NCBI GenBank assembly: GCA_000999315.1
Contig: LCFW01000006.1
Location: forward strand, 1-64,000
Source of the DNA: Candidatus Peregrinibacteria bacterium GW2011_GWF2_43_17
GTDB lineage: Bacteria; Patescibacteriota; Gracilibacteria; UBA1369; UBA12470
Direction: 5' to 3'
DNA: 64,000 nt
Positions 33,849 to 43,800 of this stretch are shown here, piece by piece. Position numbers and translations under genes: made by a program. The notes below the pieces were generated by a model that was not told the origin of the DNA, ran no database searches, and was given only the letters and a program-made list of their open reading frames with translations. The stretch's first letter is position 1; every line of letters starts with the position of its first letter.

Positions 33849-34736
33849 ATGGAAATTCTCGACCTACATAGACAGTTCAGACGATACTTATCAATCGAAG
33901 AGGGATTAGCTCCGAAAACAGTTAATGCCATGGAGTCGTATTTCAAAACATTTTTAAGGCGTACAACTATTCAGCGATTAGGCGATGTTTATGCATGCGT
34001 TTTGCAAGAATTTTTCTATGAAGGTAAGGAGAAGTATCAGTGGTCCCATAGCTCATACATCAACCACCATAAATACTTAAAAAGATTCTTTGACTGGTGT
34101 ATTGCTCGCGGGCTATTGAAGGAAAATCCTATAAATGCAATAAAGAGGCCAAAGAAGCCGAGGTCGTTACCAAGAAGACTTGAAGACACTGAAGCTAAGA
34201 AGATTCTCTACACGGCATTTACATGCGATTGGCGTTACGATTTTGAGAGGACTCGCAACCACGCAATGATGGCGACATTCCTTTATGCGGGTTTGCGGTT
34301 AAACGAACTTATAAATCTTGAAATAACAGACATTAATAGTAATGCCGACAACATGCTTATCCGTTGCGGTAAGGGTAACAAGGACCGCAATGTGCCGGTT
34401 TATTACAAGCTTTCACGGATATTAAAAAATTATTTAAAGGAGAGAGATAAAAAGAACAACAACGGGCCTTATGTATTTCAAGGAATTAAAGGTGATAAGA
34501 AATTAAGAGAAAAAGATGTATGGAGGGTATGTAAAAGAATAGGGAAAGAAATTGGGATACAATTCACGCCTCACCAGTTAAGACACACATTTGGGAGCAT
34601 AAGCGTAGAGCAAGGGCTGGATATAGTGAAACTCAAGGAGATTATGGGGCATAGCGAGATAACATCGACGATGATATATCTCAAAATGAGTTCAAAAAAC
34701 TTAAAAGATAGTTTAAATAACATCGACTTTTTATAA
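33849..34736 (+). CDS. Tyrosine recombinase (integrase), copy 2
   Basis: 295 residues with N-terminal core-binding domain and catalytic residues in AGLRLNELINL (Arg), CGKGNKDRNVP (Lys), HQLRHTFGS, MGHSEITST and the following MIYLKMS (Tyr). It is a divergent paralogue of the recombinase at 28025, sharing layout and local strings such as RYDFERTRN versus IYRFEKYRN. It lies about 500 bp from attR. Confidence 0.94.
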   Translation: MEILDLHRQFRRYLSIEEGLAPKTVNAMESYFKTFLRRTTIQRLGDVYACVLQEFFYEGKEKYQWSHSSYINHHKYLKRFFDWCIARGLLKENPINAIKRPKKPRSLPRRLEDTEAKKILYTAFTCDWRYDFERTRNHAMMATFLYAGLRLNELINLEITDINSNADNMLIRCGKGNKDRNVPVYYKLSRILKNYLKERDKKNNNGPYVFQGIKGDKKLREKDVWRVCKRIGKEIGIQFTPHQLRHTFGSISVEQGLDIVKLKEIMGHSEITSTMIYLKMSSKNLKDSLNNIDFL

Positions 34737-34745
34737 AAAATAATT

Positions 34746-35114
34746 ATGGCTACATTCAAACAAACATTGGCGACACAAAAAATCATGGAAAACCATGGAA
34801 ATGTGTCTAAATCAATGAAAGATGCCGGATACACCGACTCAACGGCAAAAAATCCTAAGAACTTAACGGGGTCTAAAGGATTCCAGAAGTTATTAGACGA
34901 ATTAGGGCTGACGAAAGAGTTTATAATCAGTGCATTAGTCGAAGATATAATGGCAAAGAAAGGGAAAAGAAAACCGGAACTTGAACTTGCCGCAAAACTG
35001 AAAGGCATGTTCGATATTAGCGAGGAAAACCCAGATATAATCCCAATTATAAATGTGAGATGGGTGGAAGCCCCATTAGACAAGGCGGAAGAGTCACGAA
35101 AGATAAATCTTTAA
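34746..35114 (+). CDS. Terminase-small-subunit-like DNA-binding protein
   Basis: 122 residues. QKIMENHGNVSKSMKDAGYT (about 13-32) followed by TAKNPKNLTGSKGFQKLLDE is the HTH-like repeat seen in phage terminase small subunits and related proteins. No large terminase subunit is present. It could help a helper phage package the element, or only regulate. Confidence 0.65.
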   Translation: MATFKQTLATQKIMENHGNVSKSMKDAGYTDSTAKNPKNLTGSKGFQKLLDELGLTKEFIISALVEDIMAKKGKRKPELELAAKLKGMFDISEENPDIIPIINVRWVEAPLDKAEESRKINL

Positions 35115-35240
35115 ATGATAAATTTTTCATGCTAAACTCCAGGTAGCTGTTAGTCGTTGAACTAGCACTCGGTATTGACTACCGGACACTCGGAAATGGC
35201 TTATAAAAGCCAAAAAAGACGACTTCGCATATAGGGACGG

Positions 35241-35287
35241 GCCTTGTAAGCGGTGGGTCGTCGGTTCGACTCCGACAGGTGGCTCCA
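35241..35287 (+). repeat. attR, 3' fragment of tRNA-Thr
   Basis: 47 bp identical to 27891-27937 (anticodon arm to CCA). It lacks the 5' half, so it is not a functional tRNA. It is the right junction of the element. Between here and the murA start (35429) I see no gene. Confidence 0.92.
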
Positions 35288-35428
35288 CGGCACTTGGGAA
35301 GCCCCGCTGAGCGGCACGATCACAAGCGCAATATTATCAAGTTATTTCGCATAAGCAAAACAACTTTCTGTTTTGGACAGAAGACGCCTTGCAGGGAAAG
35401 AGACAAGGGCATAAACTTTCATGGCAAT

Positions 35429-36682
35429 ATGCCAAATTTCATCGTCGAAGGTCAAAATTCGCTCAGGGGGGAGGTCCGAATCAACGGCTCGAAAAACGCC
35501 ACTTTGCCGATTCTGACGGCATGTTTGCTTACCGACGAAGAGTGTACACTGACAAATGTGCCGGATATCTCCGACGTTCATAAAATGCTCGCAATTTTGG
35601 GAGAACTTGGCGCTCAATATGAATTTAAAAATCACAGAATTACAATACGTGCGGAAAAGCTTAAATCGTCAAAACTCGCATATGAAGGAGTGAGGAAAAT
35701 GAGAGCCTCGATTCTCGTGCTCGGTCCGCTCTTGGCGCGGCTTAGCGAGGCGCAAATGGAGTTCCCGGGTGGATGCGTTCTTGGTAAGAGATCGGTACAT
35801 GCGCATACACATGCTCTGAAAGAACTTGGAGCTGAAATTCTGGAAGATAAAAATCATCTTCATTTAAAATCGAAAAAAATTATCGGCAAATCTTTTACGA
35901 TGGCGGAAGCAAGTGTTACGGCGACGGAAAACGCAATTATGTTTGCGGTTCTCGCCGACGGAGTGACGGAAATAAAATGGTCGGCGATGGAGCCGCATGT
36001 TCAAGACCTCTGCAATTTTTTAAATAAAATGGGAGCGAAAATCGAAGGTATCGGGACCCCGACATTGAAGATCAAAGGGGTTAAAAAACTCAAAGGCGTA
36101 AGTCACAAAATTACATCAGACTATCTCGAAGCGGGGACCTTCGCGCTTGCGACGATCCTTACACATGGAGATGTTACGCTGACTCAATTGGACACTTCTC
36201 ATCTTGATAGTTTTTGGGAAAAATTAAACGAGGTGGGAGCCAAATTCGAACGCTCGAAAAACGAAGTAAAAATTATCCCGTCGAAAAATTGGAAAGCGAT
36301 CGAGAAACTGCGCACGGCGGTTTATCCGGGATTCGCGACGGATTTACAGGCACCTTTCGCGGTACTTCTGACTCAAGCCAAAGGTGTAAGCAAAATTTAC
36401 GAAACGCTTTTCGAAGGCAGGCTAAACTACCTTTTCGAACTCCAAAAAATGGGTGCGGAAGTGGAAATCTTGAACCCTAACGAAGCACTTATAAAAGGTC
36501 CCAAAAAGCTCAAAGGGGTGCAAATCGCAAGTTGCGATATCAGGGCCGGCGCGGCGATGGTTTTAGCGGCACTTATCGCGGATGGCTCGACCGAAATAAG
36601 CAATATAGATTACATAGACAGGGGTTATGAGCAACTTGATGAAAAGTTGAGATCTCTCGGAGCGAAAATCGTTAGAAAATAA
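35429..36682 (+). CDS. murA: UDP-N-acetylglucosamine 1-carboxyvinyltransferase
   Basis: First committed step of peptidoglycan synthesis: adds enolpyruvate from PEP to UDP-GlcNAc. 417 residues from the ATG at 35429 (MPNFIVEGQNSLRGEV); the reading frame extends upstream but without family similarity. The PEP-binding Cys is in PGGCVLGKRSVHAH (fosfomycin-sensitive form), and YPGFATDLQAP holds the catalytic Asp. FEGRLNYLFEL differs slightly from the usual FENRF. It is the first host gene after the element. Its 3' end overlaps the convergent hydrolase gene by 11 bp. Confidence 0.96.
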   Translation: MPNFIVEGQNSLRGEVRINGSKNATLPILTACLLTDEECTLTNVPDISDVHKMLAILGELGAQYEFKNHRITIRAEKLKSSKLAYEGVRKMRASILVLGPLLARLSEAQMEFPGGCVLGKRSVHAHTHALKELGAEILEDKNHLHLKSKKIIGKSFTMAEASVTATENAIMFAVLADGVTEIKWSAMEPHVQDLCNFLNKMGAKIEGIGTPTLKIKGVKKLKGVSHKITSDYLEAGTFALATILTHGDVTLTQLDTSHLDSFWEKLNEVGAKFERSKNEVKIIPSKNWKAIEKLRTAVYPGFATDLQAPFAVLLTQAKGVSKIYETLFEGRLNYLFELQKMGAEVEILNPNEALIKGPKKLKGVQIASCDIRAGAAMVLAALIADGSTEISNIDYIDRGYEQLDEKLRSLGAKIVRK

Positions 36683-37496
36683 ACTCGACCCTTCCATCCA
36701 GGTCGGTTCTAAGCACCTCGACTCCGAACAAAGAAAAAGTTTCGAGCGTTTCTTCATGCGGATGTTTGAAATCGTTGCCGAGCCCGCAAGAAATCACGGC
36801 GTAATTTGGCGAAATAGCTTTCATGAAATCATAACTGTTCGCAGTTTTACTCCCGTGGTGAGACGCTTTGAACAAATCCGCATCCAAATCGGCATCGCTC
36901 AAAACCAACTCATCCTCGATCTCAACTTCTGCATCCCCGGCAAGCAAAACCTCATGATTTTTATAAGAAATTTTCATAACGATCGAAGAATTGTTGAGAT
37001 TTTCAAATGTTTCATCGCGAATTTCAAAAAACGGGTATAAAACATCAATAAAAACACCGTCGGATAAATAAAAATCAGTATTGTCATCGGCAAAATAAAT
37101 AGTAGAACCTTCGTCGGAAATTTTATCCAAAAAAACATCATAATAAGCATTCTTGTAAGCAACCCCGGTTATCAAAACCGCTCCGACCTCGAACTTCTCA
37201 AGTACCGGTATAAGCCCCTTAATATGGTCGCTGTGCGGATGCGTCAGAACCATCAAATCAATCTTTCTTTCAAAGAAAGAGAGCACGCCATTGAGTTCCG
37301 TTAAAACCTCATTATCCGGCCCGCCGTCAATCAAAATTAATTTGTCGGAAGGGGTTTTTATCAAAACGGAATCGCCCTGCCCGACGTCGAAAAAATAAAC
37401 ATGCAATTGCCCATGCGCCAACTTGTCGAAATGGAGATACGCGAGCAGGACCGATATCAGTATAAAACCGAAAACATACGCAAAAAATTTCCTCAT
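36672..37496 (-). CDS. ComEC-type metallo-beta-lactamase hydrolase
   Basis: 274 residues. An N-terminal membrane span (about 4-22) anchors an MBL-fold domain with FFDVGQGDSVLIKTP, LTHPHSDHIKG (metal-binding HxHxDH), LLAGDAE and SHHGSKTANSYDF. The sequence corresponds to the C-terminal domain of ComEC/Rec2, which degrades one strand during DNA uptake, but the ComEC channel domain is absent. It may be an extracytoplasmic nuclease for scavenging nucleic acid. Confidence 0.9.
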   Translation of the reverse strand: MRKFFAYVFGFILISVLLAYLHFDKLAHGQLHVYFFDVGQGDSVLIKTPSDKLILIDGGPDNEVLTELNGVLSFFERKIDLMVLTHPHSDHIKGLIPVLEKFEVGAVLITGVAYKNAYYDVFLDKISDEGSTIYFADDNTDFYLSDGVFIDVLYPFFEIRDETFENLNNSSIVMKISYKNHEVLLAGDAEVEIEDELVLSDADLDADLFKASHHGSKTANSYDFMKAISPNYAVISCGLGNDFKHPHEETLETFSLFGVEVLRTDLDGRVEFIF

Positions 37497-37559
37497 AACG
37501 GGGAAGGTAGCATGGGGATGTTAAAAAAAAGTTAAAAAACCAACTTCTCGCACTAGTTA

Positions 37560-39047
37560 CTATTTACGAGTTACAAGTTTTGTCCCCAGCGCTGTCGCAA
37601 TCAACACAATTCCCAATCCCGCACCCGTTTGTGGCAAAGTAACACTCTTAACGACACCGATACTTTCATTACCGGCTTCGTCAACGGTTGTGAGCATAAA
37701 CGTGTAAGTTTCGCCCTCCGTCAGACCGTCAACAGTATAAGATGTTGTATCCGGGCCTAGAGATTCAGCATCCCCGTAATTGTCGCCACCATCTTCGCTC
37801 ATGTAGAGCAATTGATCGACAAGATCTCCGGCAGTATTGATGCTGGCTGTCCAACTCAAACCAACACTTGTTGGCAACCCGTCGATAAGTTCTGCAAGGA
37901 AGTTTGTTATATCTTCAGGTGGGATCAAATCGGCGATCTCGATAACTGCGGCGGTGAAGCTGGCGGTTCTGTCGAAATCGTTTACGAGTTCGTTGCCGGA
38001 TAAATCCGTTATGCCGGTGAGTTTCAAAACATAATCTTCGCCAGGAGATTGTTCGCTTGTCGCCAAAACAACCTTTGAAAGATCGACTTCGTCTTGAATT
38101 GCGCTCAAAACCGTTAATGTCACAGTTTCATCATCAGCCAAATAAACCTCAAACGCAGTTTCGAGATTTTCGGCGGGGAGCATAACATTTTCATTAAAAC
38201 CGATTATAATCTCGGTTAAAGTTTCGGCTTCCACGTCGGTAATTTCCGGAGATTCGATGTCGGTTTCCTCTTTGGCAGAAACATCCTCTTCCTCCGGGAG
38301 TTCTTCATCTTCGATTACAGGTTCGGCATCAGTGCCGTCAAAAACGGCGCTATCGATGGTTCCGCTAACCACGGAGTTCCCCGTCTTATCGGTTACGGAA
38401 GTGTTTACGGTGATCATGTAACTTACGCCGGCCTCTTGAGTGCCGGTTGTTACCACCACGACGCTTTCATTTTCATCCGAGGTATAAGCATCCAAAACAT
38501 CCAACTCTTCGTCGTTTTCAAGCCCGACAATCGAGAATGCGCTTGCCGCATCGGTCGGCAAATCAACCTCTTCCGAAAAATTAACTTCCACGGTCATTTT
38601 ATCGGTTGCGACAGCTTCGACTATATAAGGCGCCTCGGTATCGGCAACTTCTTCTTCTTCGATATCAACGGGGGTGGCGGCAGCCTCGTTGCTATAATAA
38701 TCACTTTCGTTTCCGGCGGCATCCAAAGCCGTAACCGCGAAATAATAAGTAACGCCGGCGGTTAATCCGGTCACCTCGTAAGAAATATCGTCATCTGTTT
38801 CAATCGGATCAAAAGTATATTCGCCCGCATCTTCTGAAACACTTTCGATGCCGTAATAAATCTTATATCCCGTCACCAAAACATTGTCCGCAGCCATATC
38901 CCAAGACAAATTCACGCTTTCTTCGCCTGCAAAAGCTTCGAGGTTCTCGACATCGCCCGGAACCTGTACATCCGCATCCGCCGCTCGCACAATAGGTGCA
39001 ATCATAAGGAGAACGAGAGTCGTCAAGAGCGCAATTTTGTTTTTCAT
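37560..39047 (-). CDS. LPQTG-anchored surface protein with FN3 and Ig-like domains
   Basis: 495 residues. A signal peptide (1-22, ending VRA) precedes an FN3 domain (about 30-130), two bacterial Ig-like (SbsA-type) domains (about 143-240 and 268-365) and a second FN3 (about 375-468). The C-terminus has LPQTG (471-475), a hydrophobic stretch and TRK, the sortase sorting signal. Acidic Glu/Asp linkers separate the domains. It is a likely adhesin or wall-linked surface protein. No sortase gene is in the window. Confidence 0.9.
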   Translation of the reverse strand: MKNKIALLTTLVLLMIAPIVRAADADVQVPGDVENLEAFAGEESVNLSWDMAADNVLVTGYKIYYGIESVSEDAGEYTFDPIETDDDISYEVTGLTAGVTYYFAVTALDAAGNESDYYSNEAAATPVDIEEEEVADTEAPYIVEAVATDKMTVEVNFSEEVDLPTDAASAFSIVGLENDEELDVLDAYTSDENESVVVVTTGTQEAGVSYMITVNTSVTDKTGNSVVSGTIDSAVFDGTDAEPVIEDEELPEEEDVSAKEETDIESPEITDVEAETLTEIIIGFNENVMLPAENLETAFEVYLADDETVTLTVLSAIQDEVDLSKVVLATSEQSPGEDYVLKLTGITDLSGNELVNDFDRTASFTAAVIEIADLIPPEDITNFLAELIDGLPTSVGLSWTASINTAGDLVDQLLYMSEDGGDNYGDAESLGPDTTSYTVDGLTEGETYTFMLTTVDEAGNESIGVVKSVTLPQTGAGLGIVLIATALGTKLVTRK

Positions 39048-39070
39048 TTTTGTAAAAATTATTTATTTAA

Positions 39071-39092
39071 ATCTTAAAATTATATCATAAAA
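39071..39092 (-). promoter_or_regulatory. Divergent promoter core, identical to 24815-24836
   Basis: On the minus strand it holds the extended -10 TGaTATAAT driving the LPQTG protein gene. The plus-strand argS promoter appears separate, with TGgTAAAAT at 39138-39146. Confidence 0.65.
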
Positions 39093-39154
39093 AGGTGTCA
39101 AAAACAAGGCATGGTACTTATGTGGAAACGGGATTTCTGGTAAAATCTCCGCCG

Positions 39155-40840
39155 ATGATTCAAGAAAAACTGCAAGAAATCCTGGCCCGGGCGCTCAAAA
39201 TCAAGAAAGAGGAAGTCGCCCTCGAGCACCCGGCTGACAAATCTCACGGTGATTTTACCACTGTGATAGCTTTAAAACACGCGAAAGAAAAAAACGAAAA
39301 TCCTCGCAAGCTGGCGATGGAAATCGTGAATAAAATAGGTGAGTCGGATTCACTTGAAAGCATAGAAGTGGCGGGCCCGGGTTTCATAAATTTCAAACTC
39401 AGCAAAAAAGCGCTCATTGACATTATCAAATCCGCGCTCGACGAAGGCGAAAAATTTGGAGGTAGCACGGCGCTAAAAGGACAAAAAATAATGGTCGAAT
39501 TCGCCCATCCGAATACGCACAAAGCTTTCCATATCGGGCATCTTCGCAACATAAGTCTCGGGGAGTCGCTCGTCAGACTGCTTGAATCGCAAGGTGCCAA
39601 AATTTTCAGAGCGAATTATCAAGGAGATATAGGTTTGCATGTAGCGAAATGTTTGTGGGGGTACATGCAAGAAAACCCGAAATCGGAGCCCGAAACTCCT
39701 CAAGACAAAGCGGAATTCCTGGGGAAAGTTTACGCGATCGGCGGAAAAGCTTTTGAAAAAGATGCAAAAGCGAAAGAAGAAATTTACGTGCTCAATAAAA
39801 AAATATATGAACACTCATCTGACATCGCGCCACTTTGGGAGAAAACGAGAAAGTGGAGCCTGGAATATTTCGATTATATTTATAAAAGACTCGGTTCGAA
39901 ATTCGACAGGCTGTTTTTTGAAAGTGAAGTTTGCGAACTTGGCAAAAAACTGGTTTTGGAAAACATAAAAAAGAAAATATTCGAGGAGTCGCAAGGAGCG
40001 GTGATTTTCCCGGGAGAGAAGTACGGACTCCACAACAGGGTTTTCATAACGGGCGAAGGTAACCCGACTTACGAAGCCAAGGAGATGGGTCTTGCGAAAC
40101 TCGAACAAGAGGCTTTCGAATTCAGCAAAAACATTCACGTCGTCGCCAACGAGCAGGAGAGCTATTTCAAAGTGGTTTTCAAAGCGATGGACATGCTTTA
40201 CCCGGGACTACTCGCAAGGCAAAAACACCTTTCTTACGGGATGGTGACACTTACAACCGGCAAAATGTCATCGAGAACGGGCGACGTCATCACGGCGGAA
40301 TTTTTGATAAAAGAGGCGAGAGATAAAGTAGCGGAAATAGTTGCAAGTTCAGGGCTGAGCGATGCGGAAAAAGAAGAAATAACAGAGAAAGTCGCGATCG
40401 GTGGGATAAAATTCACAATGTTATTCAGCGGAGCGAAAAACGATATAGCTTTCGATCTCGAAAAAGCCGTGAGGCTCGAAGGAGATTCCGGCCCATACAT
40501 CCAATACGCATACGCTCGAATTTGTTCGATTTTGGAAAAAGTTAAGACGGATTCGGAAGTTAATTTTGAGTCTTTCAACGAAGACGACTGGAATCTCGCG
40601 CGATGTGTCGCGAAGTTCCATCATTCAATCGGCAAGTCCGCCGAAGAATACTCTCCGCACCATCTGGCGCATTACTTACTTGAGCTGGCCGGCGAATTCT
40701 CGAAATGGTACGGCAAAAACACTGTCAAAGACGCGCAAAACGGCTTGCGATCGGCAAGGATAGAACTGTTGAAAGCGGTTAAACAGACGATCGGGAACGG
40801 ATTGTATTTGTTGGGGATGGGGGTAGTGGAGAGGATGTAG
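39155..40840 (+). CDS. argS: Arginyl-tRNA synthetase
   Basis: Class I synthetase charging tRNA-Arg. 561 residues from the ATG at 39155 (MIQEKLQEILARALKIKK); an extended -10 at 39138-39146 rules out the in-frame codons upstream. It has HPADKSHGDFTT, the HIGH motif in AFHIGHLRN, KMSSRTGD as KMSK, and the C-terminal DALR anticodon-binding region. Full length for the family. It is convergent with the giant macroglobulin gene. Confidence 0.96.
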   Translation: MIQEKLQEILARALKIKKEEVALEHPADKSHGDFTTVIALKHAKEKNENPRKLAMEIVNKIGESDSLESIEVAGPGFINFKLSKKALIDIIKSALDEGEKFGGSTALKGQKIMVEFAHPNTHKAFHIGHLRNISLGESLVRLLESQGAKIFRANYQGDIGLHVAKCLWGYMQENPKSEPETPQDKAEFLGKVYAIGGKAFEKDAKAKEEIYVLNKKIYEHSSDIAPLWEKTRKWSLEYFDYIYKRLGSKFDRLFFESEVCELGKKLVLENIKKKIFEESQGAVIFPGEKYGLHNRVFITGEGNPTYEAKEMGLAKLEQEAFEFSKNIHVVANEQESYFKVVFKAMDMLYPGLLARQKHLSYGMVTLTTGKMSSRTGDVITAEFLIKEARDKVAEIVASSGLSDAEKEEITEKVAIGGIKFTMLFSGAKNDIAFDLEKAVRLEGDSGPYIQYAYARICSILEKVKTDSEVNFESFNEDDWNLARCVAKFHHSIGKSAEEYSPHHLAHYLLELAGEFSKWYGKNTVKDAQNGLRSARIELLKAVKQTIGNGLYLLGMGVVERM

Positions 40841-40871
40841 GAAGTGGCGAGTTTTGCGTTTCGGACCCCAA

Positions 40872-43800
40872 CTACTCCTCACAAAAGCACTCATCGTTTT
40901 CACAATAACACCCTCCGTCATCATATACGGTCGTATCCATAATGGTTACACCTCCATCATCTTCGCAATAACACGTTCCATCCTCGTAACACACTTGGCT
41001 TTCGCATTCCGAAAAATCTTCCACCCCGAACTCGGTGGACGCCACAATATCTCCTTCTATGGTAATAGATCCTCTGTCACCTGACACATTTATAATCTCA
41101 GGATTTTCGTAGTTCTGCACAATTGCCGGCTCGGTTACGAATTCGCCTTTGTTTATGATTCTCGCATAATAATAGAAATTGTCGGTGCAGAAACTGTCGG
41201 TTTCAACAGCATCTTCGCCGTAAACTCCGCATGAAGAGAAGAAGCTCAATTCTTGTCCTAGAGTTTGATAAGGAGGCCTGTAATTATCCGAATAATACCC
41301 CGAAGTTGCCTCGGTGAAGTAAGCCGCGTATCGCAATACCGGCTTAAGTCCGCTTGGCAGATAATCTTTTACGACGTACCCTCCGAAAGTTGATGCGGGC
41401 ATTTTTACGGTGAACTCAACTTTAACCAAATCTCCGGGATTGAAGTCCGTGGTTTCGACTCCGTTTACAAAGTAGGTTCGTCTGATCATCACTCTGTCGT
41501 CGGTTTCGATTTCATCCAAAGAAATATCTTCGGTAAACCTGGTTATTACCATGATTTCGCCGCCTATCGCTCCAAAATCGGCATTCGCAAGCTCGTCCGG
41601 AGTCATGCTGATTTGAAAAACCTCGTTATTCACCAACGTGATTTTTCCTCCATTTAATTTAAAAGTTATTTCGCTTTCGGCGCCAAAATCCAAAACAGCA
41701 GAGGCGTACATGGTTTTCTCGATAGATTGAAGCTCGGTATTCACAGCCTCTCGTCCTTCAAAGGTAGTGACGTAATTCCAGAAATCTTTGTGGCTGTCGT
41801 CGCCAAGTTTTGCCGCCAATAGAGCGGTCAAAGCCGTCCAAGAAAGCTCATCGTCGTCGAGAGCATCCTCGTCCGTGATTTTTACATAACCATCAATCGA
41901 ATCGGAATAATTCCCGACTATATCGAGATACAAATCCGCGGAAGAAGATTTATCGCTCATATTTAAATAAGCTAACGCGGCGTAAATTTTATCTTCAACA
42001 CTCAAATCAAAATTCGTGACGAAATAATCAAGCTCGTTAAGATAAGACTCGTCCAGCGCGGACGCTCCGTAAATCGCAAGAATTTTCTCGGACACGGTGC
42101 CAAAAACAATTTCAGTCATATTGCCGTACTCATCAACGGCAGAACCAGTGTTTAAGACGCTTTCGAAATAATTCAACAGAGCTTCCTCATTCCACAAATC
42201 CGAATTCAACGCGGCAAGTCTCGCCGTGAGTTCAAGTTCACCATCTCCGTAGGGGAGAAGTCTGATTGCGCCGTAATTGTATCCATAATAATCCGAGACT
42301 TGATAAGTCGTTAACGGGAATTCATAAATCGTAATTTCCTCCTCGAAATATTTGTTTAAAAGTTCTCTTGCTGTGGAGTTCGAGGCTTTTTGGTCGGCTC
42401 TGTCTCCGAAATCGGTCGCGGAACTTATCAGAGCGCTGTATATCGGGCCAACTTCGTTATTCATAAAAGTAACATCGGTCCTTTCGGTTTCGGAGCCTTC
42501 AAGGCTCAAATTTTCGCTTAAAATCGAATCCCAAATATGGTCCGCGGACAGATGAGAAGCCACCACGTTTATTTCTTGCAAAACCGCATCGTCGTCCGCA
42601 TCGGTTTCGGCATAGGAAACAACTTCATACAGACCTTCCGCAAGCGTTCCCAAGTCGAAATATATCGGAGAAAATGCGGTCCCTTCTTGTTCTTGCGCAT
42701 AATCCATATCTTCAATTTCAACTCCGGCCGTTATGTCGTCGCCGGGAACAAGTTCATTGCCGTAAACACGGAGAGGAATTATCGGATTGTCTCCGGTCAG
42801 ATATTCGGTGTTCAAAACGGGAAGTACGAACGCCGGCTTGGTTACGATAACATTCGAAGAGTTAAATCCTCCCTTCAAATTTTCGTTTACAACTGTCGCG
42901 ACAACTCTCCACGAGGTTATATTGTCGGGCAAAACGAACTCAACCGCGGCTTCCCCGCCATCGACCTCAACCGTTGCGAACAACGCGGTGTCTTGGAAGT
43001 TTTCTCTCATGCCGCCTTTGTTGTTGTGGACGTAAATATTGTCCGCGAAATAAGTGTGATATTTTTCAACTTCGAAATTGTAAACCTTGGTTGGAGCGTT
43101 AATCGTTTCCGCAGACTCGACCCAAACTTTTTCCCCATCCATATTTATTAAATAATCCCCGACTTTCAGATTTTCAGCCAAACTCCATTTGTCATTCAAG
43201 AAGATCACATGCTCGGGAGTGACTTCAAGCACTCCGCCATTCACCGAAATATATGTGGAAACGACGTGCTCATAAGTTTTCAAAACTTCACCCGTAACAA
43301 GAATCTCGTCGAATTCGTTCGGTCTGGTCTTAATCAAATCTCCCGCGACGATATCTTCGATATTTTTATAAGAACCGTCGCTCATCAAAATTTTGGTGCC
43401 CTCTTTGAAGCATCCGCCCTTACCTTCGTCAGCCGTCATCAAAGCTTGCTCATGTGAAGCGTAAGAATAAATATAACGACTGTCGCTATACCCGTAAAGT
43501 TGCGCCAAGGGATCCATTAACGATTCGTCATAAAGGCTGTAGTAAGCCTCATCCACGAGGTAAACATTAAGGTAACCGTCGGCGTTATTCCCGCTTTTCG
43601 AGTCTGTAATTTCAAACGAAATCTCGGCGGTTTCGCCCGGCTCGTAAGAATCTTTATCCGGTATTATGTCTATATTCAACCTCTCGTTTTCATAATTATA
43701 TTGAACGCTCGTTCCGCCTCCCTCGACAAAATATTTGCCGTCAAAAACTATCGGAGTCACGGTGATACTCGGGATCATCTCTTCTTCAAAAGTGAAAGAA

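Larger units (their letters stand above)
27938..35287 (+). mobile_element. Integrative element in tRNA-Thr, about 7.35 kb
   Basis: Bounded by the intact tRNA-Thr and a 47-bp direct repeat of its 3' part. It carries a tyrosine recombinase at each end, AT-rich sequence with abundant AGA/ATA codons unlike the flanks, small unknown genes and a replication-like protein, all on the plus strand. No capsid, portal, large terminase or conjugation genes are seen, so it resembles a phage satellite or mobilisable island. Similar AGCTGTTAG and GGCT...AGCCAAAA words occur inside both ends (27950-27995 and 35145-35215). Confidence 0.9.

Noticed and set aside
35241-35287. A second tRNA-Thr gene
   Set aside because: Only the anticodon-to-CCA part is present; the acceptor 5' strand and D-arm are missing. 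It is the attR copy.
35279-35428. N-terminal extension of MurA
   Set aside because: The upstream in-frame stretch runs into attR and lacks similarity; the family start is the ATG at 35429.
43023-43412. A true splicing intein
   Set aside because: No endonuclease domain and the residue after the last Asn is not Cys, Ser or Thr, so standard splicing is not expected.
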